A stretch of DNA of 64,000 bases from Halorussus rarus (GTDB taxonomy: Archaea > Halobacteriota > Halobacteria > Halobacteriales > Haladaptataceae), in assembly GCF_003369835.1 (NCBI RefSeq), contig NZ_QPMJ01000004.1, positions 248,001 through 312,000 on the forward strand. The letters are read 5' to 3'. A program made the position numbers and the translations under genes. Shown piece by piece: positions 52,249 to 60,363 of the stretch (its first letter is position 1; the number at the start of each line of letters is the position of its first letter). The notes beneath the pieces were generated by a model. The model saw only the letters and a program-made list of their open reading frames with translations. It made no database searches and was not told where the DNA came from.

Positions 52249-53898
52249 ATGACTGAACAGAACCTCGCACAGAAGACGAACGTACGTGAGCAGGGCTGGA
52301 AACGGGAGTTCGTCTGGCTCGCGCCCGCGCTCCTGGCGACGACGTTGCTGGTCTACTTCTACCTCCGCTCGCACCCCTACCCCTCGTTCGGGGCCGGGCT
52401 CTACCTCCTCATCGCCGAGCGCATCTCCGAAGTGGGCTACGCGCTGCCCGAGACGATACCCTACTACACGAGCGACGGCGTTCCGTTTGCGTACCCGCCG
52501 CTGATGTTCTACGCGGTGGCGGTCATCCGGGACCTGACCGGCGTCGACCCCATCACCATCTCGCGGTTCCTGCCCGGCATCGTGAGCATCCTCTACCTCG
52601 TGCCGATGTACCTCCTCGCGCGCGACCTGCTCGACTCCCGGCCCGAAGCGGCCCTTGCGAGCCTCGTGGTCGCCGTCAGCCCGCCCGTGCTCCAGTGGCA
52701 CATCTCGGCCGGCGGCATCGTCCGGGCGCCCGCCTTCCTGTTCGCGCTGGCGGGCATCTACGCCGGCGTGCGGCTCTACCGCGACCGCGACCAGCGGTGG
52801 GTCGTCCCCTCGCTCGCGCTGTTCACGCTCACCGTCCTCACCCATCCCCTCTACACCGCCTTCTTCGCGCTGTCGTACTTCCTGCTGTTCCTCGGGTTCG
52901 ACCGCACGCTGTGGGGGCTCGTCCGGGGCGCGGTCGTCGGCGTCGGCGGCATCCTGCTGGCCGCGCCGTGGTGGGCGCAGGTGATGGCCCACCACGGGGT
53001 GGACGTGTTCACCGGGGCCGCGGGCACCCACGGCGGCATCGGCGGCGGCCTCAAGACGCTCCAGGCGGTCGTCAACCTCAACATCCACGGGACGCTGGTC
53101 GAACAGATATGGGCCGTCGTGCCGCTGCTCGGCATCGCGTACCTCCTGAAGGAGAAGCGGTACTTCCTCCCGGTCTGGTTCGTCGCGGTGGTGCTCGCGT
53201 TCGGCAAGGCGCGGCTGTCGATCACCGTGGGCGCGCTCATCATCGCCGTGGTCCTGCTGGAGGCGGTCGGCCCATGGCTCAAGCGCGAGTCGCCGTTCAG
53301 CGTGGGCCGCCGGGGCGTCGTCACGGCCGCGCTCGTGTTCATCGCGACCGTCGGCCTCGCCGGCGGCGCGATGTACGCGACCGGCGCGGCCGACGCCCAC
53401 GCCGGCAGCCCGTCGCTCCCCCAGTTCATCACCCACGACGACGTCCAGGCGATGGAGTGGGTCCAGGACAACACGGACCGGAGCGCCACGTTCGTCGTCC
53501 AGGGCGACGCCGCCGAGTGGTTCCCCCAGCAGACCCACCGGACGATGCTTGTCGGCCCGTGGGGCGTCGAGTGGAAGGGCCACGAGCCGTACAGCCGGCA
53601 GCTCGGGCTGTTCCAGGACATCTCCTGGTGCAACAGCGCCCACTGCATGTCGAAGACGCTGGCGGAGGAGAACGTCGAACCCGACTACATCTACCTGCCG
53701 AAGGGGGAGTTCACCGTCCGCGGGATGCAGGACCACCGCACCAGCAAGCTGGCGATGTCGATGCACCTCTCGCCGAAGTACCGGACGGTCTACGAGAACG
53801 ACGGCGTCATCATCTTCGAGGTGCTGGGCGACGAGCGGGCGTCGGGCGGCCAGTCGGGAAGCGGACAGGAATCGGGCGAGCAGAGCCCGAGCAAATAG
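52249..53898 (+). CDS. GT-C-like (GT39/STT3-like plan) polytopic membrane protein
   Basis: A 549-residue protein with about 11-12 helices over residues 22-395 and a soluble C-terminal domain of about 150 residues (FITHDDVQAMEWVQDNTDRS). The first extracytoplasmic loop contains SFGAGLYLLIAERISEVGY then FAYPPLMFY, the layout of lipid-linked-sugar GT-C transferases. The acidic catalytic residue is not certain. It probably glycosylates an exported molecule, or the sugar chain itself, at the outer face. No other glycan gene is adjacent; cetZ follows on the opposite strand. A Gly/Ser/Gln-rich tail ends it. Confidence 0.75.
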   Translation: MTEQNLAQKTNVREQGWKREFVWLAPALLATTLLVYFYLRSHPYPSFGAGLYLLIAERISEVGYALPETIPYYTSDGVPFAYPPLMFYAVAVIRDLTGVDPITISRFLPGIVSILYLVPMYLLARDLLDSRPEAALASLVVAVSPPVLQWHISAGGIVRAPAFLFALAGIYAGVRLYRDRDQRWVVPSLALFTLTVLTHPLYTAFFALSYFLLFLGFDRTLWGLVRGAVVGVGGILLAAPWWAQVMAHHGVDVFTGAAGTHGGIGGGLKTLQAVVNLNIHGTLVEQIWAVVPLLGIAYLLKEKRYFLPVWFVAVVLAFGKARLSITVGALIIAVVLLEAVGPWLKRESPFSVGRRGVVTAALVFIATVGLAGGAMYATGAADAHAGSPSLPQFITHDDVQAMEWVQDNTDRSATFVVQGDAAEWFPQQTHRTMLVGPWGVEWKGHEPYSRQLGLFQDISWCNSAHCMSKTLAEENVEPDYIYLPKGEFTVRGMQDHRTSKLAMSMHLSPKYRTVYENDGVIIFEVLGDERASGGQSGSGQESGEQSPSK

Positions 53899-53935
53899 CG
53901 GTCGGCGATAGCCGACGGCGAACGCGACCGGCCGC

Positions 53936-55108
53936 TCAGAACAGCGGGTCGAGTTCGCCGTCGTCGTCCTCGATGAGGTCCGTCGTGTTCCGGTCGCTCT
54001 CCTCGCGGATCTCGTCGATGTTGTCCTGGGTCTCGACCGCCACGTCCTGGAGCTCATCGACCCGGGGCACCTCCGAGACGCCCGACAGCAGCACGACGCC
54101 GGCGACCCGGTCGGCGCCGTCGACCGGGTAGTCGCCGCCCCGGACCTCCATCGAGCCGGTCTGCTCCTCGAGCCACTTGCGGCCCTTCTCGACGCCCTTC
54201 CGGTTGAGGTACTCCGGCGGGCCGCTGGCGACCAGCAGCGACCGCTCGGCGCTGTCGATCTCGCAGGGCAGCGTGAGCCGACCCAGCGCGGCCTTCCGGA
54301 CCAGGCTGGTGATGCGGTTGGTCGCGTGGGTCGAGTCGACCTCTCCGGTCCCGTCGCTCTTGAACCGCGAGAGCAGGCCGCCCGAGGGGTTCTCGACCGC
54401 CTCGGCCGCGTAGCCGATGGTCGAGACCCCGCCGGTGGCGAGCGTGTTGATGATCTCGCTGGAGTCGACCACGCTCTCGCCCACCTCGTCGCCCCGCGAG
54501 ACCTCGCCCGCCCCGAACAGCACCCCGAACCGCTCGACGATCTCCTCGTTGATGCGGTCGTAGCCCGAGCCGACGCTCTCGCCGGCCTCGCGCCAGGCGT
54601 CGTTGTCGAACACGAGGAGGTTGTCGACCTCGCGGACGAACGTCTGGAACGATCGCGCGGCGTTCAGCGTGTAGATGCCGCCCTCGTCGCGACCCGGCAG
54701 CACGCCCAGCCCGTAGACGGGTTCGGTGTAGATGCGCTTGAGGTACTTCGCGAGCACGGGCGCGCCGCCCGACCCGGTGCCGCCGCCCATCCCCGCGACG
54801 ATGAGGAACGCGTCGACGTCGTGAATAGGGACGTTGTCGACAGCTCCCTGGATCTCGTCGATGTCCTCCTCGGCGATCTCCGCGCCGAGTTCGTTGTCCG
54901 CGCCCACGCCGTGGCCCTTCACGCGGGCCTGGCCGATGAGCACCTGGTTCTCCTCGGGCACGTGGTCGAGGCCGACGAGGTCGGCCTTCGCGGTGTTGAC
55001 CGCCACCGCCGACCGCACGGCCTCGCCGCCGGTCCGGCGGTCGTACTCGATGAACTTGTCGACGATCTTGCCGCCGGCCTGGCCGAAGCCGATCATCGCG
55101 AGCTTCAC
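53936..55108 (-). CDS. cetZ: CetZ tubulin-like cell-shape protein
   Basis: A 390-residue tubulin/FtsZ-superfamily GTPase. The N-terminus MKLAMIGFGQAGGKIVDKF is the CetZ hallmark. The T4 signature GMGGGTGSGG lies at 106-115 and ESVGSGYDRINEEIVERF contains the T7-like region. CetZ proteins polymerise with GTP and control cell shape and motility in haloarchaea rather than division proper. The tail (LIEDDDGELDPLF) is acidic. It starts at GTG 55108. A 32-codon frame upstream ends in a TGA that overlaps this GTG. TATA-like ATTTAT lies near 55241-55246. Confidence 0.93.
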   Translation of the reverse strand: MKLAMIGFGQAGGKIVDKFIEYDRRTGGEAVRSAVAVNTAKADLVGLDHVPEENQVLIGQARVKGHGVGADNELGAEIAEEDIDEIQGAVDNVPIHDVDAFLIVAGMGGGTGSGGAPVLAKYLKRIYTEPVYGLGVLPGRDEGGIYTLNAARSFQTFVREVDNLLVFDNDAWREAGESVGSGYDRINEEIVERFGVLFGAGEVSRGDEVGESVVDSSEIINTLATGGVSTIGYAAEAVENPSGGLLSRFKSDGTGEVDSTHATNRITSLVRKAALGRLTLPCEIDSAERSLLVASGPPEYLNRKGVEKGRKWLEEQTGSMEVRGGDYPVDGADRVAGVVLLSGVSEVPRVDELQDVAVETQDNIDEIREESDRNTTDLIEDDDGELDPLF

Positions 55109-55203
55109 GCCGACCACCCCCTCGCGCCGGTCAATCGGTGCCTGTCGTCGGCGTCGGCGGCACCTGTAACTCCGAAGTCGCCCCCGTACTGGTTGTGAGA
55201 CAT
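55105..55203 (-). other. Candidate 32-codon leader frame coupled to cetZ
   Basis: It starts at ATG 55203 (MSHNQYGGDFGVTG at its start) and ends in a TGA that overlaps the cetZ GTG as GTGA. A run of Gs lies about 8 nt before the ATG and a TATA-like element about 40 bp upstream. It resembles a translated leader, but chance frames of this size are common in GC-rich DNA. Confidence 0.4.
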
Positions 55204-55459
55204 TCCGTAACCCCCTGCGGGGTGGACCACGGGGACGGTCATAAATCCTCAGTACGGTTTTATCTTCTGAGCGAGACGTCGCCGCGTCAGGGCGCGCGTA
55301 ACGCTTCGAGAACCGGTCGACAGCCGAATTCCCCCGCTTCGGCCTCGAAGGAGGAGTACCGAGCCGTTTCCAGCCATCGGGAGGCACAACTTAGGCGGGC
55401 GCAGGGTGAGCCAAAGGAGTAGTTAGAAATTCATCAAGAACGTCGGTGGAGACGGAGCC
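55204..55459. other. cetZ / DUF7537-like divergent spacer
   Basis: A 256-bp spacer with no gene recognised. It carries the cetZ TATA-like element (ATTTAT read leftward, 55241-55246). Near 55209-55222, CCCCCTGCGGGG can form a short hairpin. The spacer is more A/T-rich in 55235-55275 than its surroundings. Confidence 0.45.
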
Positions 55460-56323
55460 ATGAAGCGCACCCTCCTCGTCCTGCTCGTCGCCCTGGGAGC
55501 GAGCGGCGCGGTGTCGACCGCGTGGGTGGCCCCGGTCTCGTCCGGGTCGACGACCGGGTCGATGACACCCGACTCCCCAGTGGCGTCGGCACCGCAAGGG
55601 ACGACGACCGCACAGGAGAACGCGACCGAGTACCCGCCGGGGCTGTCGGCCGAGGGGGTGACAGACCCGCTGGCTTTCGCGGACGCCCACCGGGCGACCC
55701 TCCGGAACACCTCGTACACAGTGACCGCGACCTACACGATGCAACGCCCCAACGGGACGGTAATCACCCACACCGTGACCGCGACCCGAGTCGCGCCCGG
55801 CGGGTCGTCGTACTACGCGGTCTTGTCGGCCTCGCGGTCGAACGAGTCCCGGACGCCGGGCCTCGCCGGCTACGACATCGCGGTGTGGGCCAACGAGACG
55901 GTGGCGGTGACGGCCCGGCAGGACGGCGACGGCGACCCGACCTACCGGCGAACGACGCGCGACCGCGCGCCGTTCCAAGTAGACCGCCAGTGGGAACTGC
56001 TGTACAGCGCAGTCGGCACGACCGACACCGCGGTCGTCCAGCGGTTCGAGCGCGGCGAGACGACGCTGTTCCAGGTGGCCTCGACCGGCCGGTCCGGGTC
56101 GCCGTCGGCCCACCACCACCGCTCGCGGTACGGGTTCGTGGCCGTGGTCGACGCCGACGGCGTCGTCCGCAGCTTCCAGCAGCGCTACCGCACCACGTTC
56201 CGCGACCGGCCCGCCGTCGTCTCCCGGACCGTGCAGGTGACCGCGGTCGGCAACACCACGGTCGAGCGGCCCGACTGGTACGGACAGGCGGTGGCTAACG
56301 CGACCGAAACGACGACGGCGTGA
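55460..56323 (+). CDS. Secreted DUF7537-like protein
   Basis: A 287-residue exported protein. A Sec-type signal peptide (KRTLLVLLVALGASGAVSTA) is followed by a Ser/Thr/Gly-rich linker. A beta-rich domain follows with TVTATYTMQRPNGTVITHTV and a repeated VVDADGVVRSFQQRY. Similar haloarchaeal DUF7537 proteins carry a lipobox Cys, which I do not see here. N-x-S/T sites suggest glycosylation. No enzymatic motif. It is divergent from cetZ. Confidence 0.72.
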   Translation: MKRTLLVLLVALGASGAVSTAWVAPVSSGSTTGSMTPDSPVASAPQGTTTAQENATEYPPGLSAEGVTDPLAFADAHRATLRNTSYTVTATYTMQRPNGTVITHTVTATRVAPGGSSYYAVLSASRSNESRTPGLAGYDIAVWANETVAVTARQDGDGDPTYRRTTRDRAPFQVDRQWELLYSAVGTTDTAVVQRFERGETTLFQVASTGRSGSPSAHHHRSRYGFVAVVDADGVVRSFQQRYRTTFRDRPAVVSRTVQVTAVGNTTVERPDWYGQAVANATETTTA

Positions 56324-56343
56324 CCGCCGACGGGGGCGCCGAC

Positions 56344-56586
56344 CTACGCGGCCGCGGAGACGTGCTCGCCGACTAACTCGACGATGGCGTCGACGTCGTA
56401 CTCGTCCTCGTCCTTGTCGAACACCTGGTCGCCGTCGACGCGCACCTTGAATACGCCGCTATCGCCGGTCACCAGCGCCACCGACTCGAGTCGCTCGCCG
56501 TACTCGGAGAGCAGCGCGTGCTGGACGTCCTGTGCTCGGTCGAGCATCCCGCAGGGGACGCAGAACTCGATTTCGACTCGCGTCAT
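56344..56586 (-). CDS. Rdx-family (SelW/SelT-like) thioredoxin-fold protein
   Basis: An 80-residue protein with the redox motif CVPC at 9-12 directly after the first strand (VEIEFCVPCGML). This is the Rdx/SelW layout with Cys instead of Sec. VTGDSGVFKVRVDGDQVFD forms the central hairpin. It probably acts in cytoplasmic redox balance; its partner is unknown. The ATG at 56586 is preceded by a TATA-like CTTTAAGG at about -28. Confidence 0.85.
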   Translation of the reverse strand: MTRVEIEFCVPCGMLDRAQDVQHALLSEYGERLESVALVTGDSGVFKVRVDGDQVFDKDEDEYDVDAIVELVGEHVSAAA

Positions 56587-56686
56587 GGTCGTTCGCACGT
56601 AGGGTCCGAACGTCCTTAAAGGAATGTGAGAACCCAGAACGCGGCCGGTCCACGGCCGCGCGGCTACAGCGTCACGGCCAGCCGTT

Positions 56687-57232
56687 TCACGCCAGGTCGG
56701 AGTCGCCGTCGAGCCGGTACACGTCGACCTCGCCGCCGGTGTCGGTGTCGCGGTCGGCAGCGGCGTCGACGGCGTCCCGGGCCAGTTCCTCGGCGTCGTC
56801 GGGGCTGATGCTGTGTTCCCGGCCGTCGAGGACGCCGAGCGCCAGTTGGGCGCCCGACCCGAAGGCGACCGCGTCGTCGCCGATGACGCCGCCGTCGCTG
56901 TCGATTCCCCGAATGCGAGGTGCGTCGTCGCCGTCACGGGCCGCGACGACGGCCTCGACGCCCTCCTCGGCCGCGATGTCGCCGGCGACGCTGGCGAGCC
57001 GGTCGATGCCCATCGGGTCGCCGTGCTCGGTCTCGTAGGACCCCACCTCGGCGTCGAGCCGTCGCCGGAACTCGTCGACGTCGCCACCGGGACCGACAGC
57101 GGCCGCGCCGACCCCGTCGAGGTCGAAGACGTGGCGCTTGGAGTCGCTCGACACGGTGCCGCCCTCGGTGAGCCGTCGGTCGCCCGCGAGCACGGCGTCG
57201 CCGTCCACCTCGATGCCCACGATGGTTGCCAT
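56687..57232 (-). CDS. Proteasome beta-subunit-like Ntn-fold protein, catalytic threonine missing
   Basis: A 181-residue protein with the proteasome/HslV fold start: ATIVGIEVDGDAVLAGDRR. Aligned without gaps to remembered bacterial and archaeal beta subunits, Ala2 falls on Thr1 and Asp18 on Asp17 (kept). Position 33 is His rather than Lys (SKRHVF). VGPGGDVDEFRRRL and VIGDDAVAFGSGAQLALGVL match later strands. There is no propeptide; after Met removal Ala is exposed. It may be an inactive scaffold or have another role. Such Ntn-type paralogs occur beside true proteasome genes in haloarchaea, though none is seen here. Confidence 0.75.
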   Translation of the reverse strand: MATIVGIEVDGDAVLAGDRRLTEGGTVSSDSKRHVFDLDGVGAAAVGPGGDVDEFRRRLDAEVGSYETEHGDPMGIDRLASVAGDIAAEEGVEAVVAARDGDDAPRIRGIDSDGGVIGDDAVAFGSGAQLALGVLDGREHSISPDDAEELARDAVDAAADRDTDTGGEVDVYRLDGDSDLA

Positions 57233-57376
57233 GTCGGGTGAAGGGCCGCCGCCGGGAAGTGCGTTGTTGCCGAGTGCGGGACGGTGGCGGATTCGGCGCC
57301 TTGTACCCCCAGAGTTCGTCGGGAATGCGTCGCAACCGCCCACACGACTTTGCCCGTTCGCACCCAATCCGGCGGC

Positions 57377-58195
57377 ATGGAGTACGAGACGGTCGAGGGA
57401 GAGCGGATCCCGAAGATGGGGCTCGGGACGTGGCGGATGGAGGGAGCGACCTGCCGGCGCGCGGTGCGGACCGCGCTGGACCTGGGCTACCGCCACGTCG
57501 ACACCGCGCAGGCGTACGGTAACGAGCGAGCGGTCGGCCGGGCGATCGCCGAGTCGTCGGTCGACCGCGGGGACGTGTTCCTGACCACGAAGGTCTGGCC
57601 CGGCAACACCGACCGGGAGTCCGTCAGGGACTCGGTGGCGTCGAGCCTGGTGAAACTCGACACCGAGTACGTCGACCTGCTGCTCATCCACTGGCCCCAT
57701 CCGCTGGCGCCCGTCGGCGAGGTGATGGCCGGCCTGAACGACTGCCGGCGAGAGGGCTTCGCGCGCCACATCGGCGTGAGCAACTTCGGCGTCGACCGGC
57801 TCCGGACCGCCCGGGCCGCCTCGGAGGCGCCGGTTTTCACCGACCAGATCCAGTTCCACCCCTACCGGCCCCAGCGGGACCTCCGGGCCTACTGCCGGGC
57901 CCACGACGTGCTGTTGACCGCGTACAGCCCGCTGGCGCACGGCGGCATCCTCCGGGACGACGTCCTCCGGGAACTCGGCGCCGCGTACGGCAAGTCGCCG
58001 GCCCAGGTCGCGCTCCGGTGGGTCGTCCAGCAGGACGGCGTCGTCGCCATCCCGAAGTCCACGAGCGAGCGACACCTCCGGGAGAACCTCGCGGTGTTCG
58101 ACTTCGAGCTGACGGACGCCGAGATGGCCCGGATCGAGCGCCCCTCGCGGCTCCGGACCGGCGCGTCGTACCTCCGGGGGCGGCTCGGCGTGTGA
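57377..58195 (+). CDS. Aldo/keto reductase (2,5-diketogluconate reductase-like)
   Basis: A 272-residue NADPH-dependent reductase. The full tetrad is present: Asp42 and Tyr47 (RHVDTAQAYGNE), Lys72 (FLTTKVW) and His105 (LLLIHWPHP). IPKSTSERHLREN is the phosphate-binding region. It belongs to the DkgA/AKR5-like branch, unlike the Tas-like reductase at 24930. Typical substrates are keto acids, methylglyoxal and sugar aldehydes. It is divergent from the proteasome-like gene. Confidence 0.9.
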   Translation: MEYETVEGERIPKMGLGTWRMEGATCRRAVRTALDLGYRHVDTAQAYGNERAVGRAIAESSVDRGDVFLTTKVWPGNTDRESVRDSVASSLVKLDTEYVDLLLIHWPHPLAPVGEVMAGLNDCRREGFARHIGVSNFGVDRLRTARAASEAPVFTDQIQFHPYRPQRDLRAYCRAHDVLLTAYSPLAHGGILRDDVLRELGAAYGKSPAQVALRWVVQQDGVVAIPKSTSERHLRENLAVFDFELTDAEMARIERPSRLRTGASYLRGRLGV

Positions 58196-58620
58196 GGTCG
58201 GGACCGGTGCGCGGAACCGGTTCGCGTCGGTCTCCGGAGACGACGGGCGTTCTCCGTGGGGCTCCGTCCGGCGTGCCACGCCGTCCCGCGACTACTTTGA
58301 GCCACCTCCCGGCGTAGCTACCGGTACGACTGTAGCGCGAACTCGACTGGTAGTCGCATCGCTCGCACTCCTGCTCGGCCTGGGTGCGCTGGCGCTCTCG
58401 CTGCGCGGGGCCTACCGCGGGCCGAACCCCGGTGCGCCTGAGCCCGACGTCGTCGACGAATCCGACATCCGACCGGCCTGAGCGGACGCGGGGAACGCTG
58501 TCGCTGGGTTTCGGAACGTCACGGGAGGGCACCTGACGGCGCCGGGACGGCGTGCGGGACCGCCGCGCGCGGGTGGAGAATCGAACGACGGGGGAGATTC
58601 GCGTTCGTGCGGTCGCGGGA
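58196..58620. other. Intergenic region with a possible small membrane frame
   Basis: A 425-bp gap. A continuous reading frame ending with the stop at 58479-58481 encodes one hydrophobic helix (LVVASLALLLGLGALALSL) followed by an acidic tail ending VVDESDIRPA. It looks like the small membrane proteins common here. No ATG or GTG start is available in frame close to the helix, so I do not call it a gene. Nothing else is evident. Confidence 0.4.
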
Positions 58621-58914
58621 CTACGCGGTGATCGACGACGTCTCGTCGAGGTGGCCCGTCTCCCACTCCCGGCGAGCCTCGATCTCGCGGCTGCCGCGGT
58701 CGGTCAGCGCGTAGTAGTTGGTGCGGCGGTCGCGCTGGCCCTTCTCGACCAGCCCCTTGTCGACGAGGGTGTCGAGGTTCGGGTAGAGCCGGCCGTGGTG
58801 GATCTCCTTCTCGTAGTACGTCTCGAGCTCCTCCTTGATGGCGAGGCCGTGCGGTTCGTCCTTTCCCGCGATGACGTACAGCAGGTCCCGCTGGAAACCA
58901 GTCAGGTCGTGCAT
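58621..58914 (-). CDS. PadR-family transcriptional regulator
   Basis: A 97-residue winged-helix repressor of the short haloarchaeal PadR type. HDLTGFQRDLLYVIAGKDEP is the first helix block, and LAIKEELETYYEKEIHHGRL followed by YPNLDTLVDKGLVEKG is the core that defines the family. It most likely represses itself and a nearby gene. A TATA box and an inverted repeat lie just upstream. ATG at 58914 gives a leaderless transcript. Confidence 0.9.
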   Translation of the reverse strand: MHDLTGFQRDLLYVIAGKDEPHGLAIKEELETYYEKEIHHGRLYPNLDTLVDKGLVEKGQRDRRTNYYALTDRGSREIEARREWETGHLDETSSITA

Positions 58915-58940
58915 GAGTTACGGATAGTCGATAGCTCGCG

Positions 58941-58964
58941 TATAATTATAAGTCTGGCGGCCAG
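58941..58964 (-). promoter_or_regulatory. PadR promoter and operator-like site
   Basis: TATAATTATA at 58941-58950 is a perfect palindrome centred about 31 bp before the PadR ATG. CTGGCGGCCAG at 58954-58964 is a second inverted repeat in the BRE position. The pair is a candidate autoregulatory site. Confidence 0.55.
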
Positions 58965-59163
58965 TAAAATCATCATTCGATCGGAAACGCGTCTTTTGTG
59001 CGGAGATCGCGGCCGCCGGTCCGGGCGACCGGCGACTCGCCCGACGGGACCGCGTCCCCGGACCGGGAGGGGCTTCAGGCGCCGTATAACAATGGCCGTT
59101 CGGGCGGAACTGCCGGTCACCGACCGCCGGACCCCGCGCGGGTGCCGGCCGGCTGACACCACC

Positions 59164-60363
59164 ATGAAGTATCTGTTCTTCGCCAACACGCCGGCGCAGG
59201 TCCACCAGTACAGGCGCGCAGTCGCGCAGTTGGCCGACCGCGGCCACGAGACGCTCGTCCTCGCCCGCGACTACGGCTGCACCGAGGCGCTGCTCGACTA
59301 CTACGACACCCCGTACGAGCTGTACGGCCGGTGCGACACCGAGAAGTTCTCGCTGGTCCGCGAACTGCCGAGCCACGCGGTCAACATCGTCCGGCGGGCG
59401 CTGTCGTACGACCCCGACTGCGTGTTCGGCCGTGGCGCGTACGCCGCGCTCGCGGGTACCGTGACACGGGTCCCCGTCGTGCTGGTCGACGACTCGGGCA
59501 ACACCGACCTCGACCACGCGATCTCGGTCCCGCTGGCCGACGCGGTGCTGACGCCCCACACCTTCGAGAAGGACCTCGGAGAGAAACATTACGAGTTCCG
59601 GGGGTTCAAAGAATGCGCCTATCTCCACCCGGAGGAGTGGGAGCCTCAGACCGACATCCGCGAGGAGCTGGACGTCGGGCCGGACGAGGAGTTCGCCGTC
59701 GTCCGGTTGAACGCGTTCGGCTCGCACCACGACGTCGGCCAGGCCGGCTTCACCCCCGAGAAGCGCCGGGAACTGGTCGACCGGCTCGCCGAGCGCGCCA
59801 CCGTCTTCGTCTCCGACGAGGGCGGCGACATGAACTTGGACGAGGCGCCGGCCCGGCCGTTCGACCTCCACCCGGCGCTGCTCCACGACGCGCTCGCCGA
59901 AGCCTCACTGCTGGTGGCCGACACACAGACGATGGTGACCGAGGCCGCACTGCTGGGGACGCCGGCGATCCGCTCGAACTCCTTCGTCGGCGACGACGAC
60001 ATGGGCAACTTCGTCGACCTCGAACGGGCGGGACTCATCTACAACCTCCGGGAGTTCGACGCGGTGCTCGACGCCGCGACCGACATCCTGGCCGACGACG
60101 GCGCCGACGAGCGCTGGCGCAACCTCCGCGACGACTTCATCGAGGACAAGGTGAACCTGACCGAGGTGGTCGTCGACGTCGCCGAGACGGTCGGCGCGAG
60201 CGGCGGGGACTCGTCCGGCAGCATCGGCGGGGTCTCGGGCCTCTCGCCGCGCGGGGACGGCAGGGACCGGGCGGTCGCGCTGGGGACCGAGACAGTCCGG
60301 AGCGACGGCGGCCGAGGCGGCGAGGTCGAGAGTGAGACCCGAAACGGCGGAGGGAGACGGTGA
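59164..60363 (+). CDS. DUF354 glycosyltransferase-like protein
   Basis: A 399-residue protein with a GT-B-like plan. The N-terminal MKYLFFANTPAQVHQYRRAV and DPDCVFGRGAYAALAG are DUF354 hallmarks. The C-terminal half has DALAEASLLVADTQTMVTEA and the donor-site-like LLGTPAIRSNSFVGDDDM. DUF354 proteins occur in surface-polysaccharide clusters. The last 60 residues are Ser/Gly/Arg-rich and probably unstructured. Its TGA overlaps the next gene's GTG start (GTGA). Confidence 0.82.
   Translation: MKYLFFANTPAQVHQYRRAVAQLADRGHETLVLARDYGCTEALLDYYDTPYELYGRCDTEKFSLVRELPSHAVNIVRRALSYDPDCVFGRGAYAALAGTVTRVPVVLVDDSGNTDLDHAISVPLADAVLTPHTFEKDLGEKHYEFRGFKECAYLHPEEWEPQTDIREELDVGPDEEFAVVRLNAFGSHHDVGQAGFTPEKRRELVDRLAERATVFVSDEGGDMNLDEAPARPFDLHPALLHDALAEASLLVADTQTMVTEAALLGTPAIRSNSFVGDDDMGNFVDLERAGLIYNLREFDAVLDAATDILADDGADERWRNLRDDFIEDKVNLTEVVVDVAETVGASGGDSSGSIGGVSGLSPRGDGRDRAVALGTETVRSDGGRGGEVESETRNGGGRR

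Noticed and set aside
58323-58481. Small membrane protein gene
   Set aside because: The translated helix is attractive, but there is no in-frame ATG or GTG near it, so it is recorded only as part of the intergenic region.
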